NCBI RefSeq assembly: GCF_030317145.1
Contig: NZ_JASZYE010000002.1
Location: 1-64,000 of the forward strand
Length of the DNA: 64,000 bases
Source of the DNA: Variovorax flavidus
GTDB lineage: Bacteria > Pseudomonadota > Gammaproteobacteria > Burkholderiales > Burkholderiaceae_C
Direction of reading: 5' to 3'
Shown: one piece after another, positions 20,022-29,049 of the stretch
Layout of the letters: the number at the start of each line of letters is the position of its first letter
Position numbering within the stretch: position 1 is the first letter of the stretch
Program-made: the position numbers and the translations under genes
The notes under the pieces: model-generated
What the model was told of the DNA's origin: nothing
Databases searched by the model: none
Seen by the model: only the letters and a program-made list of their open reading frames with translations

Positions 20022-20930
20022 ATGAACGCCCCCTCCGACAGCACAGCCCTTGCACTGCTGAACGAGCGCCGCGACCTGCTGCATCGCATGTGGGCGCTCA
20101 CGGCGATCGGCATAACCTCCGGAAGCGCAACGCTGACGGCCTGCGGCGGAGGCTCCGGCGGGACGGCGGCAGTGGCGGTTCCTGCCCCAGGTCCCGCTGC
20201 CGGGCCTGCGCCTGCCGCGGTTCCACCACCGCCACCGGCGCCGCCATCTCCGTCTTCACCACCGCCCGCTCCCGCTCCCGCGTCGTCGGCTCCGGCCCTC
20301 GGCGCCCACGCGCTCAACTTCAACCGCGACGGCGTGACGTCCTCGTCGCTGTCGACACCCGCCATGTCCACACGCGCGACCGGCAGCACCCTGTTGGCCT
20401 GCGTCGGGCGGGGTTTGCTTGCCGCCCCGGCGCCGACGGACAACGTGGGCAATGCCTTCGTCCAGCTTGGCGCGCCGCACATCTACACCCTCTGGCCAAG
20501 CTCGGGGACGAGCCTGCATGCCTGTGAGAAGGCCCGGGGCATGGCCGGCCACGTGGTCACCGTCGCGAAGCCCAAGGTCACCGACGAGACGACGCTGAGC
20601 GTTGTCGAGATCGCCAATGGCGGCTCCGTGCGCGATGTGCAGTGGCGCGAGGTGCTGTCGGGCCAGCCCTTGACCAGCGCCAGTGTCACCACCATCGGCC
20701 CTGCGCTGCTGGTGGCATGGTGGTGGGGCGATGCGGGCGTCGACCAGGACAAGACGGCCGTGCCCGACAACGGCTTCTCGGTGATCGACTCGGTGCTGGC
20801 TTCCGGTGCATTGGTGCAAGGCGCGGTTGCCGTGAAGCAGGTGAGCGTGGCCGGCACCTACAACGTGACCTGGGCCTCGACGCCGCAGCAGGGCGCGCAG
20901 CTCTGGCTCGTTGCCGTGCAGGCGGGCTGA
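20022..20930 (+). CDS. putative lipoprotein with proline-rich linker
   Basis: 302-aa protein of unknown function. AGGAG and GGAG lie upstream of the ATG. A hydrophobic stretch ends in LTACGGG (Cys41), a lipobox-like cleavage site, preceded by Arg pairs. Residues about 50-90 are an Ala/Pro/Ser linker, then a beta-rich domain of about 210 aa begins (HALNFNRDGVTSS). The domain ends in a strand pattern (AGTYNVTWAS, AQLWLVAVQAG) like small extracellular beta-sandwiches. No catalytic motif recognised. Convergent with the OPT transporter. Confidence 0.65.
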   Translation: MNAPSDSTALALLNERRDLLHRMWALTAIGITSGSATLTACGGGSGGTAAVAVPAPGPAAGPAPAAVPPPPPAPPSPSSPPPAPAPASSAPALGAHALNFNRDGVTSSSLSTPAMSTRATGSTLLACVGRGLLAAPAPTDNVGNAFVQLGAPHIYTLWPSSGTSLHACEKARGMAGHVVTVAKPKVTDETTLSVVEIANGGSVRDVQWREVLSGQPLTSASVTTIGPALLVAWWWGDAGVDQDKTAVPDNGFSVIDSVLASGALVQGAVAVKQVSVAGTYNVTWASTPQQGAQLWLVAVQAG

Positions 20931-20948
20931 TTTCTCCTTCGGGTTGGC

Positions 20949-22679
20949 CTAGGTCAGCACTGCCAGCAGGCTGGCGACGCCAATCCCCACCGCCGCCAAC
21001 GCATCGCCGGCGATCAACCCGCCGCCGAACAACGAAGCACTGCTCATGTCCTCCGGTACGTCGCGCCGCGCGGGCGCGCGCGCCGACCACAGGCTGCCTG
21101 CCACCCCGCCCGCGCCGAACCACAGCGCCGTAGGCAGGTTGACAAAGCCGCCGAAAGACAGCGCATAGGGTGAAGGCAACACGATGGCATCGAGCACGAA
21201 ACTGCGCGGCCGCAGCCACTTGCGCAGCGCCTCGATGCCCAGGCCGGCCGCAATGCCCACGCCGATGGCGGTGCGCTGGAACGGCAGGTCGTCGGTGAGG
21301 CTGCGCAGCACGCCCACGAACTTGTAGGTCATGGCCGAGCTCCATTCGGCCGGCTGCTGGTCGGCCTTCAGCACGGTCTGGTCCTGCAGCAGCACCGGAT
21401 AGGCCGCCATGAACAACCGCGCGAAGACCACCGCCAGCGTGGCACCCACGACGATGCCCAGCACCTGGTAGCGGAACTGCATCACGCGGGGGGTGCCGAG
21501 CCTCCAGCCCGTGGAGCGGTCCTGCTGCATGTCGCAGGCGACGCTGGTTGCCACCAGCAGCACCGCACCGGCCATGAGGCCCACGCCGGGATCGCGCAAG
21601 CCCATGGCCGCGAGGATGACGATGGTCACGACGAAGGCGGAGGAGATCGGATTGGAATCGCTGACACCGACCGAGATGCCGTTGACCAGGGCAAAGAGAA
21701 AGACCAGCGCCACCGCCACCGCGAGGTAGAGCAAGGGCTGTCCCAGCAGCCAATGGCCGCAGGCCACCGTAGCCGCTGCCCAGAAAAGCACCCACCCCAC
21801 GAGGCGCGCGCTGTTGACGCGCCGCCAGTCGTCGACGGCAGGGGTCGGCGCGTTGCTTGCGGCCTGCCGTCGCGCGCGCGGCAGGGCTCGCGCGAAGATC
21901 AGCGCCATGTCCACCAGCGCCGCGCCCATGATGGTTCCCAGCGCAATGAGGAACATGATCTTGCGCGGCGGGTCCCCGGGCTGGAGCCAGCCGATCGAGA
22001 CGAAGTACGGCTGCAGCAGCACGCCGATCAGGCTCCCTGTCACCGCGGGGATGCCGATGCGCGCGCCGACGACGAGCCCCGCGCCGAAGGTGGACGCGGA
22101 CAGTCCGATCGCGCCCAGCAGCGGCAGGCGGGCCGAAGCCAGCCCCGCCACCAGGCCGGCGGCCACGCCACCGCCGAGTTGCCGCACCGAACGCCGCAAC
22201 AGCAAGGGGTCAGTCAGCGCCCGCAGGATGTTGGCGACCGCCAGCCCGGAAGGAAAGGCCAGCCGCATGCGATCCACCAGCACCGGCGTGTAGAGCATGC
22301 CCACGCCGACACCGAACATGCCGACACAGGCGAGGTACAGCACCATCTGCCAGGCCGGCGGCTGCGGCAGGCCCATCCACGCCATGGCCTGGAGCAGCAC
22401 GCCCAGCCCGCTCATGCTGGCCACCGAGGCCGCGGCGGTCTGGATGTAGTTGGCGCCGTGTCGCCCGGCTGCGCCGTAGCCCGCGGTGACCGCGGAACCG
22501 AGCAGACCCGCAAGCACCTGGCCGCCGACGAAGAAGCCGAGCGAGAAGTTCATGTAGGCCGCAGTCACGCCGGCCAACGGCCCCAGCACGAACATGCCCG
22601 TGCCCGCGAGGAGAAGGTGGTAGCGCCAGCTGCCCTCGATGGGCAACCAGCGCCAGCGGCGCCCTTGGTGTGGATGCAT
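20949..22679 (-). CDS. OPT-family transporter
   Basis: 576-aa membrane protein with about 14 hydrophobic helices and features of the oligopeptide/iron-siderophore (OPT) superfamily. N-terminal GTGMFVLGPLAGVTAAYMNF, the internal GISVGVSDSNPISSAFV and C-terminal GLIAGDALAAVG fit. Prokaryotic OPT proteins import peptides or metal chelates; the substrate here is unknown. The start is uncertain: GTG at 22721 directly follows the stop of the upstream receptor gene and would add 14 Arg/Ser-rich residues. Transcribed with the Bug-type receptor upstream. Confidence 0.8.
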   Translation of the reverse strand: MHPHQGRRWRWLPIEGSWRYHLLLAGTGMFVLGPLAGVTAAYMNFSLGFFVGGQVLAGLLGSAVTAGYGAAGRHGANYIQTAAASVASMSGLGVLLQAMAWMGLPQPPAWQMVLYLACVGMFGVGVGMLYTPVLVDRMRLAFPSGLAVANILRALTDPLLLRRSVRQLGGGVAAGLVAGLASARLPLLGAIGLSASTFGAGLVVGARIGIPAVTGSLIGVLLQPYFVSIGWLQPGDPPRKIMFLIALGTIMGAALVDMALIFARALPRARRQAASNAPTPAVDDWRRVNSARLVGWVLFWAAATVACGHWLLGQPLLYLAVAVALVFLFALVNGISVGVSDSNPISSAFVVTIVILAAMGLRDPGVGLMAGAVLLVATSVACDMQQDRSTGWRLGTPRVMQFRYQVLGIVVGATLAVVFARLFMAAYPVLLQDQTVLKADQQPAEWSSAMTYKFVGVLRSLTDDLPFQRTAIGVGIAAGLGIEALRKWLRPRSFVLDAIVLPSPYALSFGGFVNLPTALWFGAGGVAGSLWSARAPARRDVPEDMSSASLFGGGLIAGDALAAVGIGVASLLAVLT

Positions 22680-22721
22680 GGACGGCGATGATCTCGCACT
22701 CCTGCGCATCAAGCGCCGCAC

Positions 22722-23696
22722 TCAATCCAGCTTGATGTTCGCCGCCTTGATGACACGCGCCCACTTGTCGACTTCGAGCTTCTGAAAGGCCGCCAACTCG
22801 GCAGGCGTCATGCCGCCGGGTTCGACGCCCTGCTCCAGCAACTTGGACTTCACATCGGGGTCGTTCACGACCTTGATCAACTCGGCGGAGAGTCTGTCGA
22901 CGATGGGCTTCGGCACGCCCGCTGGCGCGAAGATCGCCTGCCACGACACCACGCTGAATCCGGGCATGGTCTCGGCGATCGCCGGAACCTCCGGCAGTTG
23001 TGCGGCGCGCTTCTCGGACGTCACGGCCAGCGCGCGCAGCTTGCCGGCCTTGATCTGCGGCAGCGCGGGCGCCAGGTTCTCGAAGATCAGTTCGGGACCC
23101 TGGCCGGACAGCAATCCATTCAAGGACTCGGCACTGCTCTTGTACGGCACATGCACCATCTTGCCGCCGCTGGTCTGCTCGAAGAACACGCCCGAGAGAT
23201 GCTGCGACGTGCCATTGCCCGATGACGCGTAGCTGATCGTTCCGGGCTTGCCCTGGATCGCCGCGACCACATCCTGCACGGTCTTGAACGGGCTGTCGGC
23301 GCGCACCACCAGCACGTTCGGCATCGACCCGATCATGGTGATCGGCTGGAAGTTCTTGATGGGGTCGTACGGCAGCTTCGAATACAGGCTCACGTTGATC
23401 GCATGCGAACTGATGGTGCCGCCCTGGATGGTGTAGCCGTCCGGCGCCGCCTTCGCGGTGAAGTCCGTTCCCATTCCTCCGCCTGCGCCCGGCTTGTTCT
23501 CGATGATGAAGCTCGTGCCCAGCGGTGTCGCTGCCTTGGTCGTGACCAGTCGCGCCAGGATGTCGGTGGTCCCACCTGCTCCGAAAGGCACGACGTAGGT
23601 GATGGGTTTGCTGGGCCACTTGTCCTGTGCCGCGAGAGGCATCGCGGCGGAAGCGGCGACAACGAACGCCCCGCACAGCATGATTCGACGTTGCAT
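22722..23696 (-). CDS. Bug-type periplasmic binding protein (TTT family)
   Basis: 324-aa solute receptor of the tripartite tricarboxylate transporter family. A signal peptide ends at about residue 23 (MPLAAQ). WPSKPITYVVPFGAGGTTDILAR and the ENKPGAGGGMG loop are the Bug hallmarks. No tctA/tctB membrane genes are nearby. Instead the next gene in the operon is an OPT-family transporter. Orphan Bug receptors are very common in Comamonadaceae and Burkholderiales, so partnership with the OPT protein is not proven. The ligand is likely a carboxylate or similar small anion. Confidence 0.9.
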   Translation of the reverse strand: MQRRIMLCGAFVVAASAAMPLAAQDKWPSKPITYVVPFGAGGTTDILARLVTTKAATPLGTSFIIENKPGAGGGMGTDFTAKAAPDGYTIQGGTISSHAINVSLYSKLPYDPIKNFQPITMIGSMPNVLVVRADSPFKTVQDVVAAIQGKPGTISYASSGNGTSQHLSGVFFEQTSGGKMVHVPYKSSAESLNGLLSGQGPELIFENLAPALPQIKAGKLRALAVTSEKRAAQLPEVPAIAETMPGFSVVSWQAIFAPAGVPKPIVDRLSAELIKVVNDPDVKSKLLEQGVEPGGMTPAELAAFQKLEVDKWARVIKAANIKLD

Positions 23697-23855
23697 GGGT
23701 GTCTCCTGTAATGGCCGGCGGAGCTTCGCAGTTTCGTGACGCGATGGCTCCTCGCGGAAATCCTGATGCGCGTTGCCGAATTGGTGACCATTTCCTACCC
23801 CGGGGCTGGGGAATGTCGAACGTCGCGGCCGCCGGACGGGGGTGAGAATCCGCCT

Positions 23856-25181
23856 ATGCACTCTCTCCACTGCCCGTCGCCGCGCTTCCCTGGTTGGCCC
23901 CGCTTCGCCCTGATGACATCTGCGATCGCACTTCTGCTGGGGGGCTGCGCGTCAGCGCCGCCCACGGCACCCGCGCAGCCAGCGACTGCGAGCGCGCGAA
24001 CCGTGCCAGCGCTCCCGGCACCAAAGCCTGCGCCGGCCGCGCCGAGCGACGCGGCATCGGACAAGGGCTTCGCACAGTGGGTCGCGGACTTCCGCACGAG
24101 CGCACGTGCAGCAGGCGTGAGCGATGCGACGCTGCGCGCTGCGTTCGACAACGTCCAGTTCCTGCCGCGCGTCATCGAGCTCGACCGCGCGCAGCCCGAG
24201 TTCACCCGCACCGTCTGGGACTACCTTGACAACACGGTGACCGCCCAACGTGTCGCGCTGGGCCAGGACAAGCTGCTGCAGGTGCGCGCCGAGGCCGATG
24301 CGGCGGCGCGGCGGTATGGCGTGCCGCCGAGCATCCTGGTCGCCATCTGGGGCATGGAAAGCAACTACGGCGGCAACTACGGCAGCACGCCGACCATCGA
24401 CGCGCTGGCGACGCTCGGCTTCGAGGGGCGCCGCGAGGACTGGGCGCGCAGGGAACTGCTCGCTGCGTTGAAGATCCTCGACAAGGGCGACATCGACCGC
24501 GACCGCATGATCGGCTCCTGGGCCGGCGCCATGGGCCAGACGCAATTCCTGCCGTCGAACTTCCTGGCCTACGCCGTCGATGCCGACGGCGACGGGCGAC
24601 GTGACATCTGGGGCAGCATGGCCGACGTCATGGCCTCGACCGCGAACTTCCTCGCGCGATCGGGCTGGCAAGCGGGCCAGCCGTGGGGCGTCGAGGTGCG
24701 CTTGCCGACTGGCTTCGACTACGGCCGCGCCGACACCGCCGTGCGCCAGTCCACCGCCCAATGGGCGGCCGAGGGTGTGCAGACGGTCGGCGGCCAGCCA
24801 ATGCCGGAGTTCGCCGACGGGACGATCCTGCTGCCGGCAGGCGCACGCGGGCCGGCCTTCCTGGTCGGACCCAATTTCCGGGCCATCCTGCGCTACAACA
24901 ACTCGACCAGCTACGCGCTGGCCGTCAGCCTTCTCGCACAGCGCCTGAATGGCGGCCCCGACGTGCAGTCACCCTGGCCGCGCGATCTCGCCGCACTCTC
25001 GCGCAGCCAGATGACCGAACTGCAGACCGCGCTCAACCAGCGCGGCTTTGCCAGCGGAACGCCCGATGGCGTGATGGGCCCCGCCACCCGTGAAGGCGTG
25101 CGCCGCTATCAGCGCAGTGTGGGCTTGCCCGCGGACGGCTATCCGAGCGCGGAGTTGCTGCAGCGCCTGCAACAGCCATGA
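23856..25181 (+). CDS. lytic murein transglycosylase, MltB type lipoprotein
   Basis: 441-aa peptidoglycan lytic enzyme. The lipobox LLGGC puts the lipid anchor at Cys31, followed by an Ala/Pro linker to about residue 65. The SLT family 3 domain follows, with catalytic E168 in WGMESNYGGNYG, then GAMGQTQFLPSNF and DADGDGRRDIWGS. The last 60 residues are a peptidoglycan-binding (PG_binding_1) domain (LQTALNQRGF, DGVMGPATREGVRRYQ). The Met at 23856 is fixed by the lipoprotein signal. Convergent with the serine hydrolase. Confidence 0.9.
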   Translation: MHSLHCPSPRFPGWPRFALMTSAIALLLGGCASAPPTAPAQPATASARTVPALPAPKPAPAAPSDAASDKGFAQWVADFRTSARAAGVSDATLRAAFDNVQFLPRVIELDRAQPEFTRTVWDYLDNTVTAQRVALGQDKLLQVRAEADAAARRYGVPPSILVAIWGMESNYGGNYGSTPTIDALATLGFEGRREDWARRELLAALKILDKGDIDRDRMIGSWAGAMGQTQFLPSNFLAYAVDADGDGRRDIWGSMADVMASTANFLARSGWQAGQPWGVEVRLPTGFDYGRADTAVRQSTAQWAAEGVQTVGGQPMPEFADGTILLPAGARGPAFLVGPNFRAILRYNNSTSYALAVSLLAQRLNGGPDVQSPWPRDLAALSRSQMTELQTALNQRGFASGTPDGVMGPATREGVRRYQRSVGLPADGYPSAELLQRLQQP

Positions 25182-25203
25182 CTTCGGTCCCTTCTCGCTG
25201 GCA

Positions 25204-26427
25204 TCAGCGTGAAGGTTCGGCACCCGGCCCGGTTGCTGCCTCGTCATCGATGGCTTTCTGCACCGCCCGGTAGAAGGCTTCCCGCGCCTCGCTGGCGACA
25301 CGGTCCGTTGCACCGCCGGCCCAGTCGGCGTTGGATGCGATCACGAGCTTGCGCTTCGGGTCGATGAAGATGCCTTGGCCGAAGATGCCGCGCGCCGCGA
25401 AGCTGCCGTCGGCGTAGGTCCACCACTGGTAGCCGTAGCCGCGGCCCGGCTGGCCGATGCTCGTGCGTTCGGTGGTGGCGGATTCCAGCCAGCCCTCCGG
25501 CACGATGCTCTGGGCGTTGACGCGGGCCCCGCCCAGGATGAAGAGTCCGAATCGCGCAAAGTCCCGCGTCGCGGCCTGGATGCAGCAGCCGCTGATCTCC
25601 TGCCCGGTTCGGCTCAGGAGCCAGGTGGCTCTCTGTTCCATGCCGGCTGTCGCCCAGATCTTTTCCGACAGGTACGTGGACAAGGGCTTCTTCGTCGCCT
25701 GGCTGACCAGGATGCCGACGAGATTGGTTTCCCCTGTGCTGTAGTGCCAGCGCGTACCGGGCGGCACCTCGCGCGGCAGACGTCGGAGATAGCTCACGAG
25801 TGCATCGACGCCTTCCTCCGGTTGATGGTTGTTGAAGCGCGCCACGTCGGAGTTGGGGTCGGCGTAGTCCTCGTTCCATCGCACGCCCGAGGTCATCGTG
25901 AGGAGCTGGCGGATGCTGACGTCGTCGTACGCCGAGCCTTTCATCTGGGGGATGTAGACGCTGACCTTGTCGTCCATGCTTTGGATGAAGCCATCGCGGA
26001 TGGCGGCGCCCACCAGGGTCGACGTGATGGACTTGGCCACCGAAAAGCTCGTCCACCGTCCGCCGCTGTCGAAGCCGAGGCCGTAGCGCTCCAGGCGCAG
26101 CTTTCCGTCGTGCACGATCAGGAGGGCCGCGCTGCGTTGGCCGGCCATGTAGGCGTCGACGTCGAGCGGCAGCTTCAGCGGCGGCCCCGGCGGAAGCGGC
26201 ATCGGGGTGTCGCCCGCCTTCACGACACGCGACTTCGCCAGGATGGGCAAGCGGTCCAGCGCGCGGAATGCCGCATCGCGCTGTGGCTGGCTCCAGAAGA
26301 GGAGGTCGCGATTGGTCGGCAGGGTCGCCAGCAATCCGCGTGTCTCCTTGTCGAGGCTCAGCCAACCGGCACTTCCAATGGCCACCACGGCAACCAGCAA
26401 CCCGATCGCGATCTTCCTGATCTTCAT
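25204..26427 (-). CDS. serine hydrolase, class C beta-lactamase fold
   Basis: 407-aa membrane-anchored hydrolase. An N-terminal hydrophobic anchor (residues 5-23) precedes a penicillin-binding-protein/esterase domain. The nucleophile motif S-x-x-K is S129-K132 (FSVAKS), and WHYSTGETN provides the tyrosine motif. It resembles EstB-type esterases and 6-aminohexanoate-dimer hydrolases more than true AmpC; actual substrate unknown. The Met at 26427 begins the anchor (MKIRKIAIG). Divergent from the carboxylesterase. Confidence 0.85.
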   Translation of the reverse strand: MKIRKIAIGLLVAVVAIGSAGWLSLDKETRGLLATLPTNRDLLFWSQPQRDAAFRALDRLPILAKSRVVKAGDTPMPLPPGPPLKLPLDVDAYMAGQRSAALLIVHDGKLRLERYGLGFDSGGRWTSFSVAKSITSTLVGAAIRDGFIQSMDDKVSVYIPQMKGSAYDDVSIRQLLTMTSGVRWNEDYADPNSDVARFNNHQPEEGVDALVSYLRRLPREVPPGTRWHYSTGETNLVGILVSQATKKPLSTYLSEKIWATAGMEQRATWLLSRTGQEISGCCIQAATRDFARFGLFILGGARVNAQSIVPEGWLESATTERTSIGQPGRGYGYQWWTYADGSFAARGIFGQGIFIDPKRKLVIASNADWAGGATDRVASEAREAFYRAVQKAIDDEAATGPGAEPSR

Positions 26428-26581
26428 CGCGGAACTCCTCAACGACGGTGACGATAGACCGGATTGGACACGATGCATCCGAGGGTGCGCAGCCTTCGCG
26501 GCTCGCCGCGTGTCGGGTTTCCCCGGTAGGCGCCCCCATCCGCGGCCCTTACCGTTGCGGCCTTCTGGAGGAGACGAGACC

Positions 26582-28381
26582 ATGATGCGTAAGGCTTGGT
26601 TGGTGGCGGCGTGCGCCGCGCTTCTTTCTCAGGCACCTTGCTGGGCCCACGGGCGTCCGGCAGACGTCGAGCGGAACACGCACTTCGGGAAGGTCGTCGG
26701 CATCGACGATTCAGACGCCACGGGGACCTACGCATGGAAAGGGGTGCCCTTCGCGAAGCCACCCGTGGGCAACCTGCGCTGGAAGGCCCCGGTCGACCCC
26801 GACCGCTGGAGCCGGCCGAGGGCGACGCAGCAGTTCGGCAATGCGTGTGCGCAGTACGGGCGCATCTACGGCCCCGGCTCCAACAACCGCTACGACCCGA
26901 CGATCGGCACCACGCTGAACCAGGCGGTCGGCAGCGAGGATTGCCTGTACCTGAACATCTGGCGCCCCGCGAAGGATGACCGAAAGGGCCGCGACCGCGA
27001 CAACGACAGGGGCCGCGACAGGGGCAACGACAAGGAAGACGACGATCTGCCCGTGATCGTCTTCGTCCACGGCGGCAGCGACGTGTCCGGCTACACGGCG
27101 GACCCGGTCTACGACGGCGCCGCGCTGGCCAAGGCCGCGAATGCCGTCGTCGTGACGGTGAACTACCGCGTCGGCATCTTCGGCTTCCTGGATCTGCCGC
27201 AGCTCAAGTCCGGCAGCAATGGCGTGGGCGATTCGGGCAACTTCGCCCTGCTCGACATCATCAAGGCGCTCGAGTTCGTTCGGCGCGACATCGACGCTTT
27301 CGGCGGCGACCCGCGCAACATCACCCTGATGGGCCAATCGGCGGGCGCCATCAATGTCTATGCGCTGCAGACCTCCCCGCTGATCACGAATGCACGCCAT
27401 GCGCTCTTCCATCGCGTGGTGCCGCTGAGCGGCGGCATCTCGCTGGCGACGAACCTGCCGCCGGGCCGCTTCCCGACCCTCAGTCCGCAATCGACATATG
27501 CGCTTCAAGGCAATGCCTTGCTCACGAATCAACTGATCGCCGATGGCTTGGCCACCGATGCGGCCTCCGCCGCCGCCTACGCGGCCAGTCAGCCGCCCGA
27601 GCAGATCGCGGCCTATCTGCGCTCGAAGAGCCCGGCGGCGCTGTTCACCACCCTGCTCACCAAGCTTTCACTGCTCGGCCTCGCGGGTTCGGGGCCGATT
27701 CCCGACGGCATCGTGGTGCCGGTCGACCCGATCGCCGCGATCCAGGGGGGCAACTACCTGCGAGTCCCTGTTCTTGCCGGGAACACCCGTGACGAGGCCA
27801 AGCTGTTCCCGAGCTTCCTGGCGCTGGCCCCTGTGCTCGGGGGCGTCAGCGGTCGCCTGGTGAGCGATGCGACGCTGTTCTCGACGCAGTTCAGCTACCA
27901 ACCCGACGCCGCACCCACGGTGAGCATCGAACAGTGGATTCCGGCGCAATACCTTCCGGTGGCGACGCCGGTCACAGGCTTCAACGCGAAGACCGACCTG
28001 CTGAACCAGCTCTTCTTCATCGCGAGCCGCGACAACGTCCTCAACGCACTGAAGGCGCAGCAGAACGAGGTCTGGTACTACCGCTTCGACTGGGATGAGG
28101 AGCCGGCGCCGTGGAACGATATCTATGGCGCAGCGCACGCATTCGACCTGCCCTTCATCTTCGGCACCTTCGGGCCATCGCTGTTCTCGAACGTCGCGAA
28201 CTCCACGGCCAACAAGGCTGGCCGACTGGATCTGTCGGACGCGATGATGAAGAGCCTGGGCGCCTTTGCGAGACGAGGCGACCCGAATGCGCCGGCTGCG
28301 CTGGGCGTGACCTGGCGTCCGTGGCCCTCGACGCTGATCTTCGACGCCACGCCGACACACAAGGCCATTTCGCTTCAGTAG
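26582..28381 (+). CDS. exported type-B carboxylesterase
   Basis: 599-aa alpha/beta hydrolase. A signal peptide spans about residues 1-22 (ends PCWA). Type-B hallmarks: AWKGVPFAKPPVGNLRW, SEDCLYLNIW, the oxyanion HGG (residues 163-165), and nucleophile S253 in GQSAGA. Unusual is a highly charged insert of about 25 residues (131-155) made of Asp, Arg, Lys, Asn and Gly, placed just before the strand leading to HGG. Related esterases have a short loop there. ATGATG offers two adjacent starts after a GGAGGAGA ribosome-binding site. Confidence 0.9.
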   Translation: MMRKAWLVAACAALLSQAPCWAHGRPADVERNTHFGKVVGIDDSDATGTYAWKGVPFAKPPVGNLRWKAPVDPDRWSRPRATQQFGNACAQYGRIYGPGSNNRYDPTIGTTLNQAVGSEDCLYLNIWRPAKDDRKGRDRDNDRGRDRGNDKEDDDLPVIVFVHGGSDVSGYTADPVYDGAALAKAANAVVVTVNYRVGIFGFLDLPQLKSGSNGVGDSGNFALLDIIKALEFVRRDIDAFGGDPRNITLMGQSAGAINVYALQTSPLITNARHALFHRVVPLSGGISLATNLPPGRFPTLSPQSTYALQGNALLTNQLIADGLATDAASAAAYAASQPPEQIAAYLRSKSPAALFTTLLTKLSLLGLAGSGPIPDGIVVPVDPIAAIQGGNYLRVPVLAGNTRDEAKLFPSFLALAPVLGGVSGRLVSDATLFSTQFSYQPDAAPTVSIEQWIPAQYLPVATPVTGFNAKTDLLNQLFFIASRDNVLNALKAQQNEVWYYRFDWDEEPAPWNDIYGAAHAFDLPFIFGTFGPSLFSNVANSTANKAGRLDLSDAMMKSLGAFARRGDPNAPAALGVTWRPWPSTLIFDATPTHKAISLQ

Positions 28382-28386
28382 CCAGT

Positions 28387-28404
28387 AGCCGTCCTTCGAC
28401 GGCT
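28387..28404. terminator. hairpin between convergent genes
   Basis: AGCCGTC-CTTC-GACGGCT forms a 7-bp stem with a stable tetraloop in the short gap between the carboxylesterase and the convergent small gene. T content after it is low, so termination strength is uncertain. It could serve either direction. Confidence 0.45.
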
Positions 28405-28406
28405 GT

Positions 28407-28658
28407 TCACTCCTGGCCGCGGGTGTCCTCGTGCTCGCGGACCCAGCGCTCCGCCTGCTGCTCGGCATGTCGCAGCGCCTCCGCCTCGGTCGCGTAGGCC
28501 TCGGTGTCTCGCGGCAACTCGGTCTGCCGGCCGGGCGTCGAGCCCATGCAGAACACGACCGGCAGGAAGTTGCCGTGCTCATCGGACTGGGCCCCGCAGA
28601 GAAATGCCCATCCACGATGCGCAAACGCCTGGAGCTGACTGGGATCCGGAGTGCTCAT
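28407..28658 (-). CDS. small hypothetical protein
   Basis: 83-aa soluble protein of unknown function, starting MSTPDPSQLQAFAHRGWAFL. The C-terminal half is a charged helix (EAEALRHAEQQAERWVREHE). Its start codon follows the stop of the upstream gene with no spacing, so the two are probably translated as a pair. Confidence 0.65.
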   Translation of the reverse strand: MSTPDPSQLQAFAHRGWAFLCGAQSDEHGNFLPVVFCMGSTPGRQTELPRDTEAYATEAEALRHAEQQAERWVREHEDTRGQE

Positions 28659-28922
28659 TCAGGCATTCCCGCTCCGGGGTCGCCGGGTCAGGACCATGGT
28701 CAGCAGCGAACTCGCCGCCGCAGCGATCACCACGGCTTGCATGGGTTGTCTGTTCACGAATTCGCAGGTCGCATCGAGCGCGTGATCCAGGCGTTCCGTC
28801 AGGGTATGGGCGCGCCGGGGAAGCTTGGCCGGCAACGTCTTGGCGATGACCTGTGCGTCATCCACGACGGCACTCACTTCGTCCGCGACCGTTGGCGCCG
28901 TATCGAAACCTTGTGAAATCAT
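28659..28922 (-). CDS. ElaB/YqjD-like small membrane-anchored protein
   Basis: 87-aa protein with a helical soluble part and one C-terminal hydrophobic segment (about residues 59-80). The sequence FVNRQPMQAVVIAAAASSLL followed by an Arg tail resembles the DUF883/ElaB/YqjD tail, which anchors ribosome- or stress-associated proteins in the inner membrane. Family assignment is by pattern only. First gene of a two-gene unit. Confidence 0.55.
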   Translation of the reverse strand: MISQGFDTAPTVADEVSAVVDDAQVIAKTLPAKLPRRAHTLTERLDHALDATCEFVNRQPMQAVVIAAAASSLLTMVLTRRPRSGNA

Positions 28923-29049
28923 CTGGACTCCTTTTCCTGCCTGGATTGACAGCGATCCGATGAAGCATGGAGTGCGTGCTCGGGATGAATGTCAGGCCGG
29001 AGGGGTGCACTCTGTAGGAACAATCCGCCCCGGAGATTGTGCACCCGGC

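Noticed and set aside
28923..29049. Repeated GTGCAC in the gap before the AstE-like gene as a regulatory palindrome
   Set aside because: Only two six-base palindromes with no consistent spacing to a promoter; not distinguishable from chance.
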